Shown one piece after another: positions 8,859 through 16,012 of a stretch of 35,584 nucleotides of DNA. The notes below the pieces were generated by a model. It was not told the DNA's origin. It saw nothing but the letters and a program-made list of their open reading frames with translations, and ran no database searches. Source of the stretch: Myxococcales bacterium. Lineage in GTDB: Bacteria; Myxococcota_A; UBA9160; SZUA-336. The stretch is from positions 1-35,584 of the forward strand of contig JABSQV010000033.1 of NCBI GenBank assembly GCA_013215565.1, given 5' to 3'. Each line of letters begins with the position of its first letter. Position 1 is the first letter of the stretch. The translations under genes and the position numbers were made by a program.

Positions 8859-8936
8859 TGGTGACCCCAGCGGGATTCGAACCCGCGTTGCCGGGATGAA
8901 AGCCCGGTGTCCTAGGCCTGGCTAGACGATGGGGTC
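8859..8936 (-). tRNA. tRNA-Glu (anticodon UUC)
   Basis: Read on the minus strand from 8936. The acceptor stem GACCCCA pairs with TGGGGTC, discriminator A and an encoded CCA follow (8861-8859). The D arm starts GTCTAG and ends TAGGAC. The anticodon stem CCGGG/CCCGG encloses the loop CTTTCAT, giving anticodon TTC. The T arm is GCGGG-TTCGAAT-CCCGC. All stems pair fully. The 3' end lies 3 nt from the BCCT stop codon, so the two genes converge almost without a gap. Confidence 0.97.
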
Positions 8937-9028
8937 ACTCGGCAGGGATATAGCCGCATGCCCTGCCGACTGCAACGATCCGCCGGCCCCCGCCCGGGTG
9001 CTAATCTCGTGGGTGAGGAGAGCTTCCG

Positions 9029-9676
9029 ATGCCCAGGATCGACCCGGATCTGCTGCCCGAAGCGGCTTTGCGCCAGATGGGGCTCTCGCGCGAAGAGTTC
9101 CGCGAGATCGCGCGCCGGATGGAAGAACGCGACCGCAAGACCCCGAGCGTGGGCGTCCAGGCGCCGGATTTCGAACTGGCGGCGCTTTCTGCCGCCGGAG
9201 AAACGACGGGCGAGCGCGTGCGGCTCGCCGACCACTTCGAGCGCCCGGTAGCCCTGGTCTTCGGCTCCTACACCTGACCGCCGTTTCGGCTTCAGGCAGG
9301 TCGCCTGAACGAACTCTACCAACGCTACCGGGGCCGGGTGCAATTCTGGTGCGTCTACATCCAGGAGGCCCACCCCGAGGACGGCTGGCGGCTGCGCATG
9401 AACGTCGACGAGGGCATCGTCTTCAAGCAGCCCCGGACCGACGGCGAACGAGCCGAGGTCGCCCGAGCCTGCGTGCTGGGGCTGAAACTAGAGATGCCGA
9501 TGCTGCTCGACGAGATCACGAACTCCGTCGACGAGGCCTACTCGGCACTCCCCGAGCGACTCTTCGTGCTCGAAGCGGGCGGCCGCATCGCCTGGCGTAG
9601 CGAGCAGGGTCCCTGGGGATTCGACGTCGACGCCTTCGAGAAGGCGATTGGCGCGCAGCTCGGCGCGGAGGACTGA
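9029..9676 (+). CDS. Iodothyronine-deiodinase-like selenoprotein (in-frame UGA read as selenocysteine)
   Basis: A 215-aa thioredoxin-fold protein with selenocysteine at residue 83 (TGA 9275-9277). Conceptual translation ending at this TGA gives 82 residues stopping at FGSYT. The same frame continues without another stop to 9676 and reads PPFRLQAGRLNELYQRY, then VYIQEAHPEDGW, then RLFVLEAGGRIAW and GPWGFD. These are the diagnostic blocks of the deiodinase family: FGSCT-U-PPF, YIxEAHxxDGW and GPWxY. A hairpin at 9291-9309 fits a bacterial SECIS. GAGGAG lies 8 nt before the ATG. Animal deiodinases remove iodine from thyroid hormones; bacterial homologs have no proven substrate and may be peroxidase-like redox enzymes. 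It converges on the RHH/zinc-ribbon gene (4 nt gap). Default gene calling would split it in two. Confidence 0.93.
9275..9309 (+). promoter_or_regulatory. UGA codon and candidate bacterial SECIS hairpin of the deiodinase-like gene
   Basis: The UGA (9275-9277) is followed after 13 nt by a perfect 7-bp stem, TTCAGGC (9291-9297) with GCCTGAA (9303-9309), closing a 5-nt loop AGGTC. The loop begins 21 nt after the UGA and has G at its second position. This agrees with the known bacterial SECIS pattern: upper stem, small loop with a G in the first two positions, roughly 16-37 nt from the UGA. It would bind SelB. Confidence 0.85.
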
Positions 9677-9680
9677 ACCC

Positions 9681-10304
9681 TCAGCGGCGCAGCTCGATGC
9701 AGCGACTGCAGAGGTAGATGCGGGAGAGACCGGACTCCACCAGGCCCGCAAAGGCGCGGACGCCCTCGCCCAGGGCCCGGCCGCAGTCCGCGCAGGCCTG
9801 CGCCCCGTTCAGGATCAGGGGCTGCCACCCGAGCACCTCGGGATACGGCTCCCGCGCGGCCTCGGGCGCGGCCTCGGGCGCGGCCTCGGGCGCGGGGTCG
9901 GGCGCGGCCCGGTGCCCCTCCGCCTCGGCTTCCCAAGCTTCGATCTCGGCCTCTTCCGGCCCCCGGCGTTCCCGGCCGCGGCGCCCGCTCCGGAGCCGGG
10001 CCCGGGCCCGCTCGATCTCGCCGGGCAGGTCGTCCACCAGGTCTCCGACGCTGTCAGTCACGTTCTCGACGACTTCGAAGATGTCCTCCAGCACGTTTCG
10101 CACCAGGTTCGAGACCGGCACGCGCAACTCATCGGCGGCGTCGCGGATCGCTTCATCGAGGTCTTCCGAGACGCGCGTGTGCAGCACGCGAGCCTTGCGG
10201 CGCTCGGAGTGCCGCTCGCGCCGCCGTTCTGCCCTCCGGTCCTGCCGCTCCGATTGCCGTCGCCGCCGCGCCGCTTCCCATTGGTCGAAGCCTTGTTTGT
10301 CCAT
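9681..10304 (-). CDS. Ribbon-helix-helix protein with C-terminal zinc-ribbon-like motif
   Basis: A 207-aa protein in four parts. A basic, Arg-rich N terminus (about residues 1-45) leads into an Arc/MetJ-type ribbon-helix-helix at roughly 40-72: ARVLHTRVSEDLDEAIRDAA, then ELRVPVSNLVRNVLEDIF. An acidic helix and a Glu-Ala-Ala-Pro repeat follow (DNA repeat at 9856-9903). The C-terminal 45 residues hold CADCG and CSRC, a plausible zinc ribbon. A DNA-binding regulator is likely. The frame is open to ATGs at 10322 and 10343; I chose 10304 because a -10-like TACGAT lies 6 nt upstream and no Shine-Dalgarno is visible. An inverted repeat over this promoter suggests autoregulation. It lies between two selenoprotein genes; any regulatory link to them is inference. 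Confidence 0.72.
   Translation of the reverse strand: MDKQGFDQWEAARRRRQSERQDRRAERRRERHSERRKARVLHTRVSEDLDEAIRDAADELRVPVSNLVRNVLEDIFEVVENVTDSVGDLVDDLPGEIERARARLRSGRRGRERRGPEEAEIEAWEAEAEGHRAAPDPAPEAAPEAAPEAAREPYPEVLGWQPLILNGAQACADCGRALGEGVRAFAGLVESGLSRIYLCSRCIELRR
9856..9903. repeat. Tandem 12-bp repeat (4 copies) inside the RHH gene
   Basis: Three exact copies of GCGGCCTCGGGC (9856-9867, 9868-9879, 9880-9891) and a fourth with two changes (9892-9903). On the minus strand they encode Glu-Ala-Ala-Pro-type repeats forming the linker between the RHH domain and the zinc ribbon. In-frame unit size means copy number can vary without a frameshift. Confidence 0.9.
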
Positions 10305-10310
10305 GCCGAG

Positions 10311-10338
10311 ATCGTAGTACATTGTGATACATATGCAA
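10311..10338 (-). promoter_or_regulatory. Candidate leaderless promoter of the RHH gene
   Basis: On the minus strand, TTGCAT (10338-10333) and TACGAT (10316-10311) are separated by 16 bp. The ATG at 10304 begins 6 nt after the -10 box, so a start of transcription 6-7 nt downstream would put the ATG at or near the 5' end of the message. The matches to consensus are partial. Confidence 0.4.
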
Positions 10339-10344
10339 CACAAT
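10321..10344. promoter_or_regulatory. Inverted repeat ATTGTG-N12-CACAAT, candidate operator
   Basis: Perfect 6-bp arms at 10321-10326 and 10339-10344, in a locally AT-rich stretch within GC-rich surroundings. It covers the -35 and spacer of the candidate RHH promoter. Placement suggests autoregulation by the RHH protein or control by another dimeric regulator. Confidence 0.5.
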
Positions 10345-10379
10345 CCGACACAAACGAGACTCTTTTGTTTTTCAATAAC

Positions 10380-10718
10380 TTAGAGAAGGACCTCGGAGAA
10401 CGTGCGCTCGTCGAACCCGACCAGCAGGGTCTTGCCGACACGGAGCGTGGGGGAGCGGAGGTTGCCAGTCGGTCCGAGCATCGCGGCCACCACGTCGGCC
10501 GTGGCCTTGCCGCCCGGGAAGCGCGTCAGCTTCTTGCCCTTGGCCGCGATCACGCGCGAGGCCCCGCGCACGAGCTTCGCCGCATCGGACTTGCCGAGCT
10601 TTCGGCTCGCCGGCACGATTTCCAGGGGTTCGATCCCGTTCGTCTCCAGAAACTTGGAGACCCGGCCGCAGGTCGTTCAGCCCTTGCGGTGGTAGTACCA
10701 GTCGACGCGCTTCGGCAT
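10380..10718 (-). CDS. ArsC/Spx-like thioredoxin-fold selenoprotein (UxxC motif)
   Basis: A 112-aa protein with selenocysteine at residue 14 (TGA 10679-10677). Read from the ATG at 10718, which has AGGAGG a few nt upstream, it is MPKRVDWYYHRKG-U-TTCGRV, then SKFLETNGIEPLEIV and on without interruption to TAA 10382-10380. U-T-T-C occupies the place of the CxxC of Spx-like or catalytic Cys of ArsC-like proteins, right after the first beta strand. The C terminus, SPTLRVGKTLLVGFDERTF, matches the ArsC/Spx segment that carries the cis-Pro and GFD motif. A hairpin at 10661-10642 fits a SECIS. Ordinary calling would start it at GTG 10616 and lose the redox centre. Likely a cytoplasmic thiol/selenol oxidoreductase; arsenate reduction is not shown. 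It lies upstream of the RHH gene and just downstream of the symporter on the same strand. Confidence 0.92.
10642..10679 (-). promoter_or_regulatory. UGA codon and candidate bacterial SECIS hairpin of the ArsC-like gene
   Basis: On the minus strand the UGA (10679-10677) is followed after 15 nt by a perfect 7-bp stem GTCTCCA (10661-10655) with TGGAGAC (10648-10642), loop AGTTTC. The loop starts 23 nt after the UGA and has G at its second position. Geometry nearly matches the hairpin in the deiodinase-like gene 1 kb away. Confidence 0.83.
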
Positions 10719-10740
10719 GACCTTCCTCCTCAGGATCAGT

Positions 10741-12444
10741 CTAACTGGCTTCCTCGCCGCTCGGGAGTCGGAGCCGTTCGACCAGCGCCTGCACCGCGGC
10801 TGACGGCGCCGGCGTGAACCTGCTCACGCTGAGCGTCACGGCAAAGTTCACGAGCATGCCGATCGTGCCGATGCCCTCAGGGCTGATCCCGAAGAGCCAG
10901 TCCGCGGATCCCCCGCCCGGCGAGATGAACCTGAAGTAGACGATGTAGCCTGCGGTGAAACCGATACCGGAGAGCATGCCCGCGATCGCACCCTGCTTGG
11001 TGGTCCCGCGATAGAACACGCCAAGCACCAAGACCGGGAAGAAACTCGAGGCTGCGAGCCCGAAGGCGAAGGCGACGACCTGCGCGACGAAGCCCGGCGG
11101 GTAGATGCCGAAGATCCCGGCCACGATCACGGCAAAGGCGGCCGCGATCCGGGCCAGGCGCAGCTCGGTCTCGTCGCTCATGCTCTTCCACAGCATCGAC
11201 TTGAACAGGTCGTGCGAGATCGATGACGAGATCACGAGCAGCAGACCGGCCGCCGTCGAGAGCGCGGCGGCCAGACCGCCCGCCGCGACCAGGGCCACGA
11301 CCCAGGCGGGGAGTTCCGCGATCTCTGGATTGGCGAGCACCATGATGTCTTTATCAACGACCAGCTCGTTCTTCGGGTGATCCTCTCCCAGGTACTGAAT
11401 CCGCCCGTCGCCGTTCCTATCCTTGAAGACGATCAGGCCCGTTGTCTCCCAGTTCTTGAACCACTCTGGAGCGTCGGTGTAGGGCTTGTCGTGCAGCGTC
11501 TCGATCATGTTGACGCGCGCAAAGGCCGCGACCGCTGGGGCCGTGGTGTAGAGCAGCCCGATGAAGACCAGCGCCCACATCGCGCTCCAGCGCGCGGCGC
11601 GCGCGGTGGGCACCGTGTAGAAGCGGATCAGCACGTGGGGCAGCCCGGCCGTGCCCACCATGAGTGCCAGCGTGATCGAAAGCACGTCGATCATGCTCTT
11701 CTTGCCCGGCACCCACGCGCCCGTGTAGTCGGGTAGACCGAGGTCGCGGTGGATCGCATCCAGGGCCTTGAGCAGCGCCATCCCGGCACGTTCTCCCTCG
11801 ATCAGGGTGCCGCCGAGGCCGAGCTGCGGGATTGGATTACCCGTGAGCTTCCACGAGATCGCGGCCGCCGGGACCAGGTAGGCGACGATCAGTACGCAGT
11901 ACTGGGCGACCTGTGTGTAGGTGATCCCGCGCATCCCGCCCATCACCGCGTAGAAGAACACGATCACGACCCCGATCAGCACCCCGACGTTGACGTCGAC
12001 CTCGAGGAAACGCGAGAACACGATGCCGACTCCCCGCATCTGGCCGGCGACGTAGGTGAACGAGATGAAGATCGCGCAGAACACGGCGACCATGCGTGCG
12101 GTCTGGGAGTCGTATCGGTCGCCCACGAACTCGGGTACGGTAAAGCGCCCGAACTTGCGCAGGTAGGGTGCGAGCAGCAGGGCCAGCAGTACGTAGCCGC
12201 CGGTCCAACCCATCAGGTAGATGGCACCCGTGTACCCCATGAACGAGATCAGGCCCGCCATCGAGATGAACGACGCGGCGCTCATCCAGTCGGCGCCCGT
12301 AGCCATGCCATTGGCCAGCGGCGAGATACCGCGCCCGGCAACGTAGAAGCCCGCGGTCGAACCTACCCGGCTCCAGGCCGCGATCCCGATGTAGAGCGCG
12401 AAGGTCAGCGTGACGATCAGGTAGGTCCAGGCCTGGATGCTCAT
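10741..12444 (-). CDS. Sodium/solute symporter, large subunit (SSS family, VC_2705-like)
   Basis: A 567-aa membrane carrier of the SSS family, the type that pairs with a DUF4212 small subunit. It starts MSIQAWTYLIVTLTFALYIG. FYVAGRGISPLANGMATGAD and WMSAASFISMAGLISFMGY form the conserved TM1-TM2 region; GMRGITYTQVAQY and GTAGLPHVLIRFYTV are further signatures. An extracytoplasmic loop has DRNGDGRIQY, an EF-hand-like acidic loop that could bind calcium. STAAGLLLVISSSISHD carries the Na2-site-type serines. The ATG overlaps the small-subunit stop as ATGA, so translation is coupled. Substrate is probably a small carboxylate such as acetate, by family analogy only. Confidence 0.9.
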   Translation of the reverse strand: MSIQAWTYLIVTLTFALYIGIAAWSRVGSTAGFYVAGRGISPLANGMATGADWMSAASFISMAGLISFMGYTGAIYLMGWTGGYVLLALLLAPYLRKFGRFTVPEFVGDRYDSQTARMVAVFCAIFISFTYVAGQMRGVGIVFSRFLEVDVNVGVLIGVVIVFFYAVMGGMRGITYTQVAQYCVLIVAYLVPAAAISWKLTGNPIPQLGLGGTLIEGERAGMALLKALDAIHRDLGLPDYTGAWVPGKKSMIDVLSITLALMVGTAGLPHVLIRFYTVPTARAARWSAMWALVFIGLLYTTAPAVAAFARVNMIETLHDKPYTDAPEWFKNWETTGLIVFKDRNGDGRIQYLGEDHPKNELVVDKDIMVLANPEIAELPAWVVALVAAGGLAAALSTAAGLLLVISSSISHDLFKSMLWKSMSDETELRLARIAAAFAVIVAGIFGIYPPGFVAQVVAFAFGLAASSFFPVLVLGVFYRGTTKQGAIAGMLSGIGFTAGYIVYFRFISPGGGSADWLFGISPEGIGTIGMLVNFAVTLSVSRFTPAPSAAVQALVERLRLPSGEEAS

Positions 12445-12740
12445 GACCGGGTCCCGGAGCCGCGCACTGCGTCGGTGAAACGGCGGTCGACCCGGTCCAT
12501 CCAGACCGCGTAGACCAGGATCAAACCGATGAAGATGTAGATCGAGCCCTGCTGGGCGAACCAGAAGCCGAGCGGAAAGCCTCCGAGCGAGATCGCATTC
12601 AAGGGCTCGACCAGGATGATTCCGAGCACGAACGACGCGACGAACCAAACCGAGAGCAAGAGCGCCATGATCCGCAGGTTCGTTCGCCAGTAGCGCGAGG
12701 GAGACGCCTCGGGAACTCTTCCGCGCTCGTCGTCCGCCAC
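12441..12740 (-). CDS. DUF4212 small subunit of sodium/solute symporter
   Basis: A 99-aa protein with two membrane segments (LRIMALLLSVWFVASFVLG and FWFAQQGSIYIFIGLILVYA) and the signature RYWRTNLRI, then PLGFWFAQQGSI, of the DUF4212 family, which accompanies VC_2705-type SSS carriers. It is too short to stand out from a long spurious frame running through it. The start is GTG 12740, with GGGAGG 8 nt upstream. The last bases overlap the large-subunit ATG. Function is presumed to be assembly or activity of the carrier. Confidence 0.9.
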   Translation of the reverse strand: MADDERGRVPEASPSRYWRTNLRIMALLLSVWFVASFVLGIILVEPLNAISLGGFPLGFWFAQQGSIYIFIGLILVYAVWMDRVDRRFTDAVRGSGTRS

Positions 12741-12781
12741 TGGCGATCCCTCCCCTGCCCGAATCGTGTCCGGCGGCCCGA

Positions 12782-12811
12782 ATTTAACGCTGCGGCAGGG
12801 GCGGGCGTCAA
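12782..12811 (-). promoter_or_regulatory. Sigma-70-type promoter for the DUF4212/symporter operon
   Basis: On the minus strand TTGACG (12811-12806) and TTAAAT (12787-12782) are separated by 18 bp. The -10 lies 41 nt before the GTG start, leaving room for a leader with the observed Shine-Dalgarno. Confidence 0.6.
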
Positions 12812-12829
12812 ATCCGCGCGCCCCAGGGT

Positions 12830-13489
12830 CTAGAAGAGTTGCTGGTGGTACCAGCGCAGCGCGACTGTGACTGCAACCCCGATCGCCAGCGCGATCGGAG
12901 AAAGTTCGCGGAGACCCCTCAGCGTCTCGCGGCCCGTGAACGGGAGGAACGGCGTCTTCGCACAGAACTCGCGGTAGCCGTCGAGGCTGACGCGCTTGCG
13001 CGAATCCTGGTGCCAGGATCCGATCACGGCAAAGATCGGGAATCCTGCGAAGAACGCGACGTCTGCGGCGAAACCGTTGGCAAGCAGATGCAGCAGACCG
13101 AAGAGGCCGAGCCCCATGAAGAGTCCATGCCGCGTGAGCCGGTGGATCCCCCGGATTTCCACCCGCTCGGGCGCCGAGATCGAGGCCGGGCTCGGCCTGA
13201 TCAGCGCCGCGGCCATCAGCACGAACGCGACCGTCATCCCGAGGTAGACCCCCCAGCGGAGCCCTGGGCCCAGCCACGGCGCCCAGAGCAGCGAGCCCGC
13301 ATGCTTGTTCGCGAAGTACACCCAGACCAGCGGCACGAAGGTGGCGAGTGAAACCAGCGAATAGATGCCCAGAAAGCCGCCCGCGCCGAGTGCACGCACC
13401 AGTCCGGGCCGCAGGCGAGAACTCGACAGCAGCATGTGCGTTCCGCCGAACGCGATCCACAGAGTCACGATCCAGGCCGTGGCGTCCAT
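12830..13489 (-). CDS. NnrU family membrane protein
   Basis: A 219-aa polytopic inner-membrane protein of the NnrU family, linked in some bacteria to nitric-oxide metabolism but biochemically undefined. The opening IVTLWIAFGGTHMLLSSSRL and the downstream GFLGIYSLVSLATFVPLVWV are characteristic. IRGIHRLTRHGLFMGLGLFG holds conserved His residues, and GYREFCAKTPFLPF is the C-terminal motif. The frame opens 5 codons earlier, but the ATG at 13489 has GGGGGGAG immediately upstream. It is divergent from the GT-B-like gene and 89 nt from the symporter operon. Confidence 0.82.
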   Translation of the reverse strand: MDATAWIVTLWIAFGGTHMLLSSSRLRPGLVRALGAGGFLGIYSLVSLATFVPLVWVYFANKHAGSLLWAPWLGPGLRWGVYLGMTVAFVLMAAALIRPSPASISAPERVEIRGIHRLTRHGLFMGLGLFGLLHLLANGFAADVAFFAGFPIFAVIGSWHQDSRKRVSLDGYREFCAKTPFLPFTGRETLRGLRELSPIALAIGVAVTVALRWYHQQLF

Positions 13490-13640
13490 GCTCCCCCCCT
13501 TCAATCCGAAGTATACGCAGCATCGGAGGTGGAGTTAGGGACCTTCCGCGGGTTTTCAGAGACCGGGCCCCGGCACTCCCGGGGATCCCGCCCGGCAGCC
13601 TCGCTGTGGTACTACTCCGGCCAATGCGAGCGATGAAGGT

Positions 13641-14792
13641 ATGCCCGCTTCGCTTTTCTTCGGGGCGCCGGCCGCGGCCGTGATCTCGCTGCTCGGGTCG
13701 GACGTGGGGCGCGGACACGCGTTCTACCTCGATGGAGTGGAACGCGAACTCCGGCGGATCGCGCCGCAGCGGGTCTCGGAGCGGGCGAGCGTCTTCGAGA
13801 TCTCGCGAGGCCTCGGGGGGCTGGGTTGGAAGAGCATCCGAGCCGCCTACTACGCGGCAGGACTCGGCAGTCCGGCACCCGCGCTCTACGCCTGGCTGCG
13901 TAGCCGAAGTAACTACGACTCCGATTCTCCGATACTGCGCATCCTGGGGCACCACCTCCGACTCTGGGCGGACGCGTTCGAGATCGTGGTGGTGGACCAT
14001 CCAACGGTCGTCGGCGCGCTGGGAGATCGGGCCGGCGTCTGGTATCTCCACGGCGAGCCGACCGCTCCACCCGAAACCCTGGTCACACGGCCGGCCCGCA
14101 TTCTGGTACCGACTGAGGGCGTGGCGCGCGCGTTCCTGCAGGCAGGCGTCGACTCCGCGCGCGTCTCGGTCACGGGCCTGTGCGTGGACCTCGACCTGCT
14201 TCCGAACAAGCGCGCCCACACCCAACAACGGCGGACGCGGATCGCATCCTACGCACCACTCAGCGTGGCCTTCTTCAGTTCGGGTGCAGAGCCGAGAACC
14301 CACGTCGCGTCGCTGACCGCCGGGGCGGCGGCGCTCGCAAGATCGCGTCACCGCGCGCTGGTGTTCGCGGCCCGGGGCGGACGGCTCGAGCGCGCCGTTC
14401 GGCGACTGCAAGCGCCTTCGCCCGAACTGGTTTCGTACTCCAGCCGGCAGGAACTCGACGCGCTCACGGCCGAGCACTTTCCGAGTCTGGACCTGATCGT
14501 CTCTCCGCCGCATGAACGCACCAGTTGGTCGCTCGCGCTCGGGATCCCGTGCCTGCTCGTGGGCCCCGACATCGGGCCCTTCGCGCCGCGCAACCGCGCG
14601 CTGTTACTCGAGGCCGGCGTCGCGGCCGAACTCGATTCACGGCGGGACGCGCGCGCACTTCCCGAACGCATCGACGAACTGCGCGCGAGCGAAGCCCTGC
14701 TGGAGATGTCGGAACGAGGCAGCGTGACCGAGTTTCGGGGCTTCGAACGGTCGGCCGAACTCCTGATCGAGGAGAGCGACGCCCATCGATGA
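13641..14792 (+). CDS. GT-B-fold glycosyltransferase-like protein
   Basis: A 383-aa protein that looks like a two-domain GT-B transferase of the MurG/MGT kind. The N terminus has AVISLLGSDVGRGHAFYLDG, where a Gly-rich turn plus RGHA resembles the GxGGH acceptor-site loop. The second half has LIVSPPHERTSWSLALGIPC, then GPDIGPFAPRNRALLLEAGV, similar in layout to the nucleotide-sugar binding region (Pro-rich loop, helix, NR/QxxNA segment). No clear Rossmann GxGxxG is present and no family-level match is certain. The ATG at 13641 has only a weak AAGG close by. Function is not assigned. Confidence 0.6.
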   Translation: MPASLFFGAPAAAVISLLGSDVGRGHAFYLDGVERELRRIAPQRVSERASVFEISRGLGGLGWKSIRAAYYAAGLGSPAPALYAWLRSRSNYDSDSPILRILGHHLRLWADAFEIVVVDHPTVVGALGDRAGVWYLHGEPTAPPETLVTRPARILVPTEGVARAFLQAGVDSARVSVTGLCVDLDLLPNKRAHTQQRRTRIASYAPLSVAFFSSGAEPRTHVASLTAGAAALARSRHRALVFAARGGRLERAVRRLQAPSPELVSYSSRQELDALTAEHFPSLDLIVSPPHERTSWSLALGIPCLLVGPDIGPFAPRNRALLLEAGVAAELDSRRDARALPERIDELRASEALLEMSERGSVTEFRGFERSAELLIEESDAHR

Positions 14793-14847
14793 GCCCCCGT
14801 ACAGGGCCGCCAGGCGGGGCCGCTCGGCTCCCGCGGGAAGCCGGACC

Positions 14848-15819
14848 CTAGGCCGGCTCGGGAGCGACGACTCCGCCGGCGGCGCTTGCGGCCTGCTTCC
14901 CGGTCTCGAGACGCAGGCGCACGATCTCGGAGGCCTCGAGCAGCGTGGACCGCTTCGGGCCCTCCCCGCTCAGCGCGGCGAGTTCCTCGAGTTCCTCCTC
15001 GGTGAACCCGGCTTCCTTGCGTTCCTCCCACGCGATCCGGAGCGAAGCGTCCTCGCGGTTGGAGCGCGAGCCCCCGAACGAGAAGCGCTGGTCTACCTCT
15101 CGCTGAAAGTCACGCGCGCGCTTCGCGAGTTCCGGGTCGTTCTGCGTGAGCGCCTTGACCCAGTCGCTCCCGAAGCGAACGTGCGTCAGCTCGTCGGCCA
15201 GCACGTAGTCAACGGCCTGCTCCGTCACCGGATCCCCGTCCTTCCTGGCATAGTCGATCAGGTTTCGGAAGGCGTCGCACGCAAGCCCTTCGAGTCCGCG
15301 ATTCACGCCCGCGACCCGCAGCGCCGGGTCGTCGGCACAGCAGGTCTCGAACAAGAAGGTGCTCTCGGGGAACATCCCGACCTCGCCGCCCTCCTTCTCG
15401 AGCAGCTTCTCGTAGATCTGAACGTGCCGCGCTTCGTCCCAGCACTGGCGAGCCATGTTGAGCTTGAATTCCCAGGGCGCGTCCGGGAAATCCCAGAGGG
15501 TCCGGGCCGCACCCTCGAGCGCCTGAAGTTCTCCGACCAGAATGCCGTGCAGGCGAAGCTTCATCCGAAAGCTCGAGTCGGGCTGCCCGGGCTCCGACGG
15601 CGTGAACTGCTGAAAGATGAACCCCGGTCCCATCAGCCGATAAGCCTCTTCGAACGGGGTTCCCTTTACCCGCTCCGCGAGCGCGGGCGCCATCTGCTCG
15701 AGCATTTCAACCACGGCATCGACGTCGTCGGGCAGGTTTCTCATCAGCCCACCCTGGTTGTTGCTGCGGACGAATCTCCGGTCGCGGGCCAACTCGGTAT
15801 GGTCGATGAAGCGCTTCAT
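14848..15819 (-). CDS. DUF455-like ferritin-like protein
   Basis: A 323-aa soluble protein with a four-helix di-metal fold. Likely ligands are E97 in GELQALEGAART, then CWDEARHVQIYEKLLE (ExxH), the GLEGLACDAFRN helix and LADELTHVRFGSDW (second ExxH). This two-ExxH layout and the DELTHVRFG motif match DUF455-type ferritin-like proteins. FETCCADDP holds a vicinal Cys pair. The activity is unknown; it may be an oxygenase or a metal-storage relative. It converges on the GT-B-like gene (55 nt gap), and its start faces the hemolysin III gene. Confidence 0.85.
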   Translation of the reverse strand: MKRFIDHTELARDRRFVRSNNQGGLMRNLPDDVDAVVEMLEQMAPALAERVKGTPFEEAYRLMGPGFIFQQFTPSEPGQPDSSFRMKLRLHGILVGELQALEGAARTLWDFPDAPWEFKLNMARQCWDEARHVQIYEKLLEKEGGEVGMFPESTFLFETCCADDPALRVAGVNRGLEGLACDAFRNLIDYARKDGDPVTEQAVDYVLADELTHVRFGSDWVKALTQNDPELAKRARDFQREVDQRFSFGGSRSNREDASLRIAWEERKEAGFTEEELEELAALSGEGPKRSTLLEASEIVRLRLETGKQAASAAGGVVAPEPA

Positions 15820-16012
15820 GTCCCGAGTCTATCAGGGCCGGAGACGCCCCGAAAGGCGCCGCGCCGCGTCTCCGCCGTTCCGGGGGCGATCCGGGGCCCG
15901 TGTCAAAGTTCTGCAAGCCTGGCGTCGGCGCCTTCCGAAACCCGTCCAACCCGATACTCTCCTCTCATCGCAGCGGAAGTCGGAGCAGAGCTTCCGGCGG
16001 AGGTCAGATTTC

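Noticed and set aside
9275-9277. TGA in the deiodinase-like gene read as a true stop or a pseudogene
   Set aside because: The frame is kept, conserved motifs continue on both sides, the UGA is at the known Sec position and a SECIS-like hairpin follows.
10677-10679. TGA in the ArsC-like gene read as a true stop or decay
   Set aside because: The ribosome site lies upstream of the UGA, the frame continues for 98 codons with family motifs, the UGA replaces the redox Cys, and a SECIS-like hairpin follows.
12741-14513. Long open frame upstream of the DUF4212 gene (minus strand)
   Set aside because: Arg/Gly-rich composition typical of shadow frames in high-GC DNA; the real genes here are NnrU and the GT-B-like gene.
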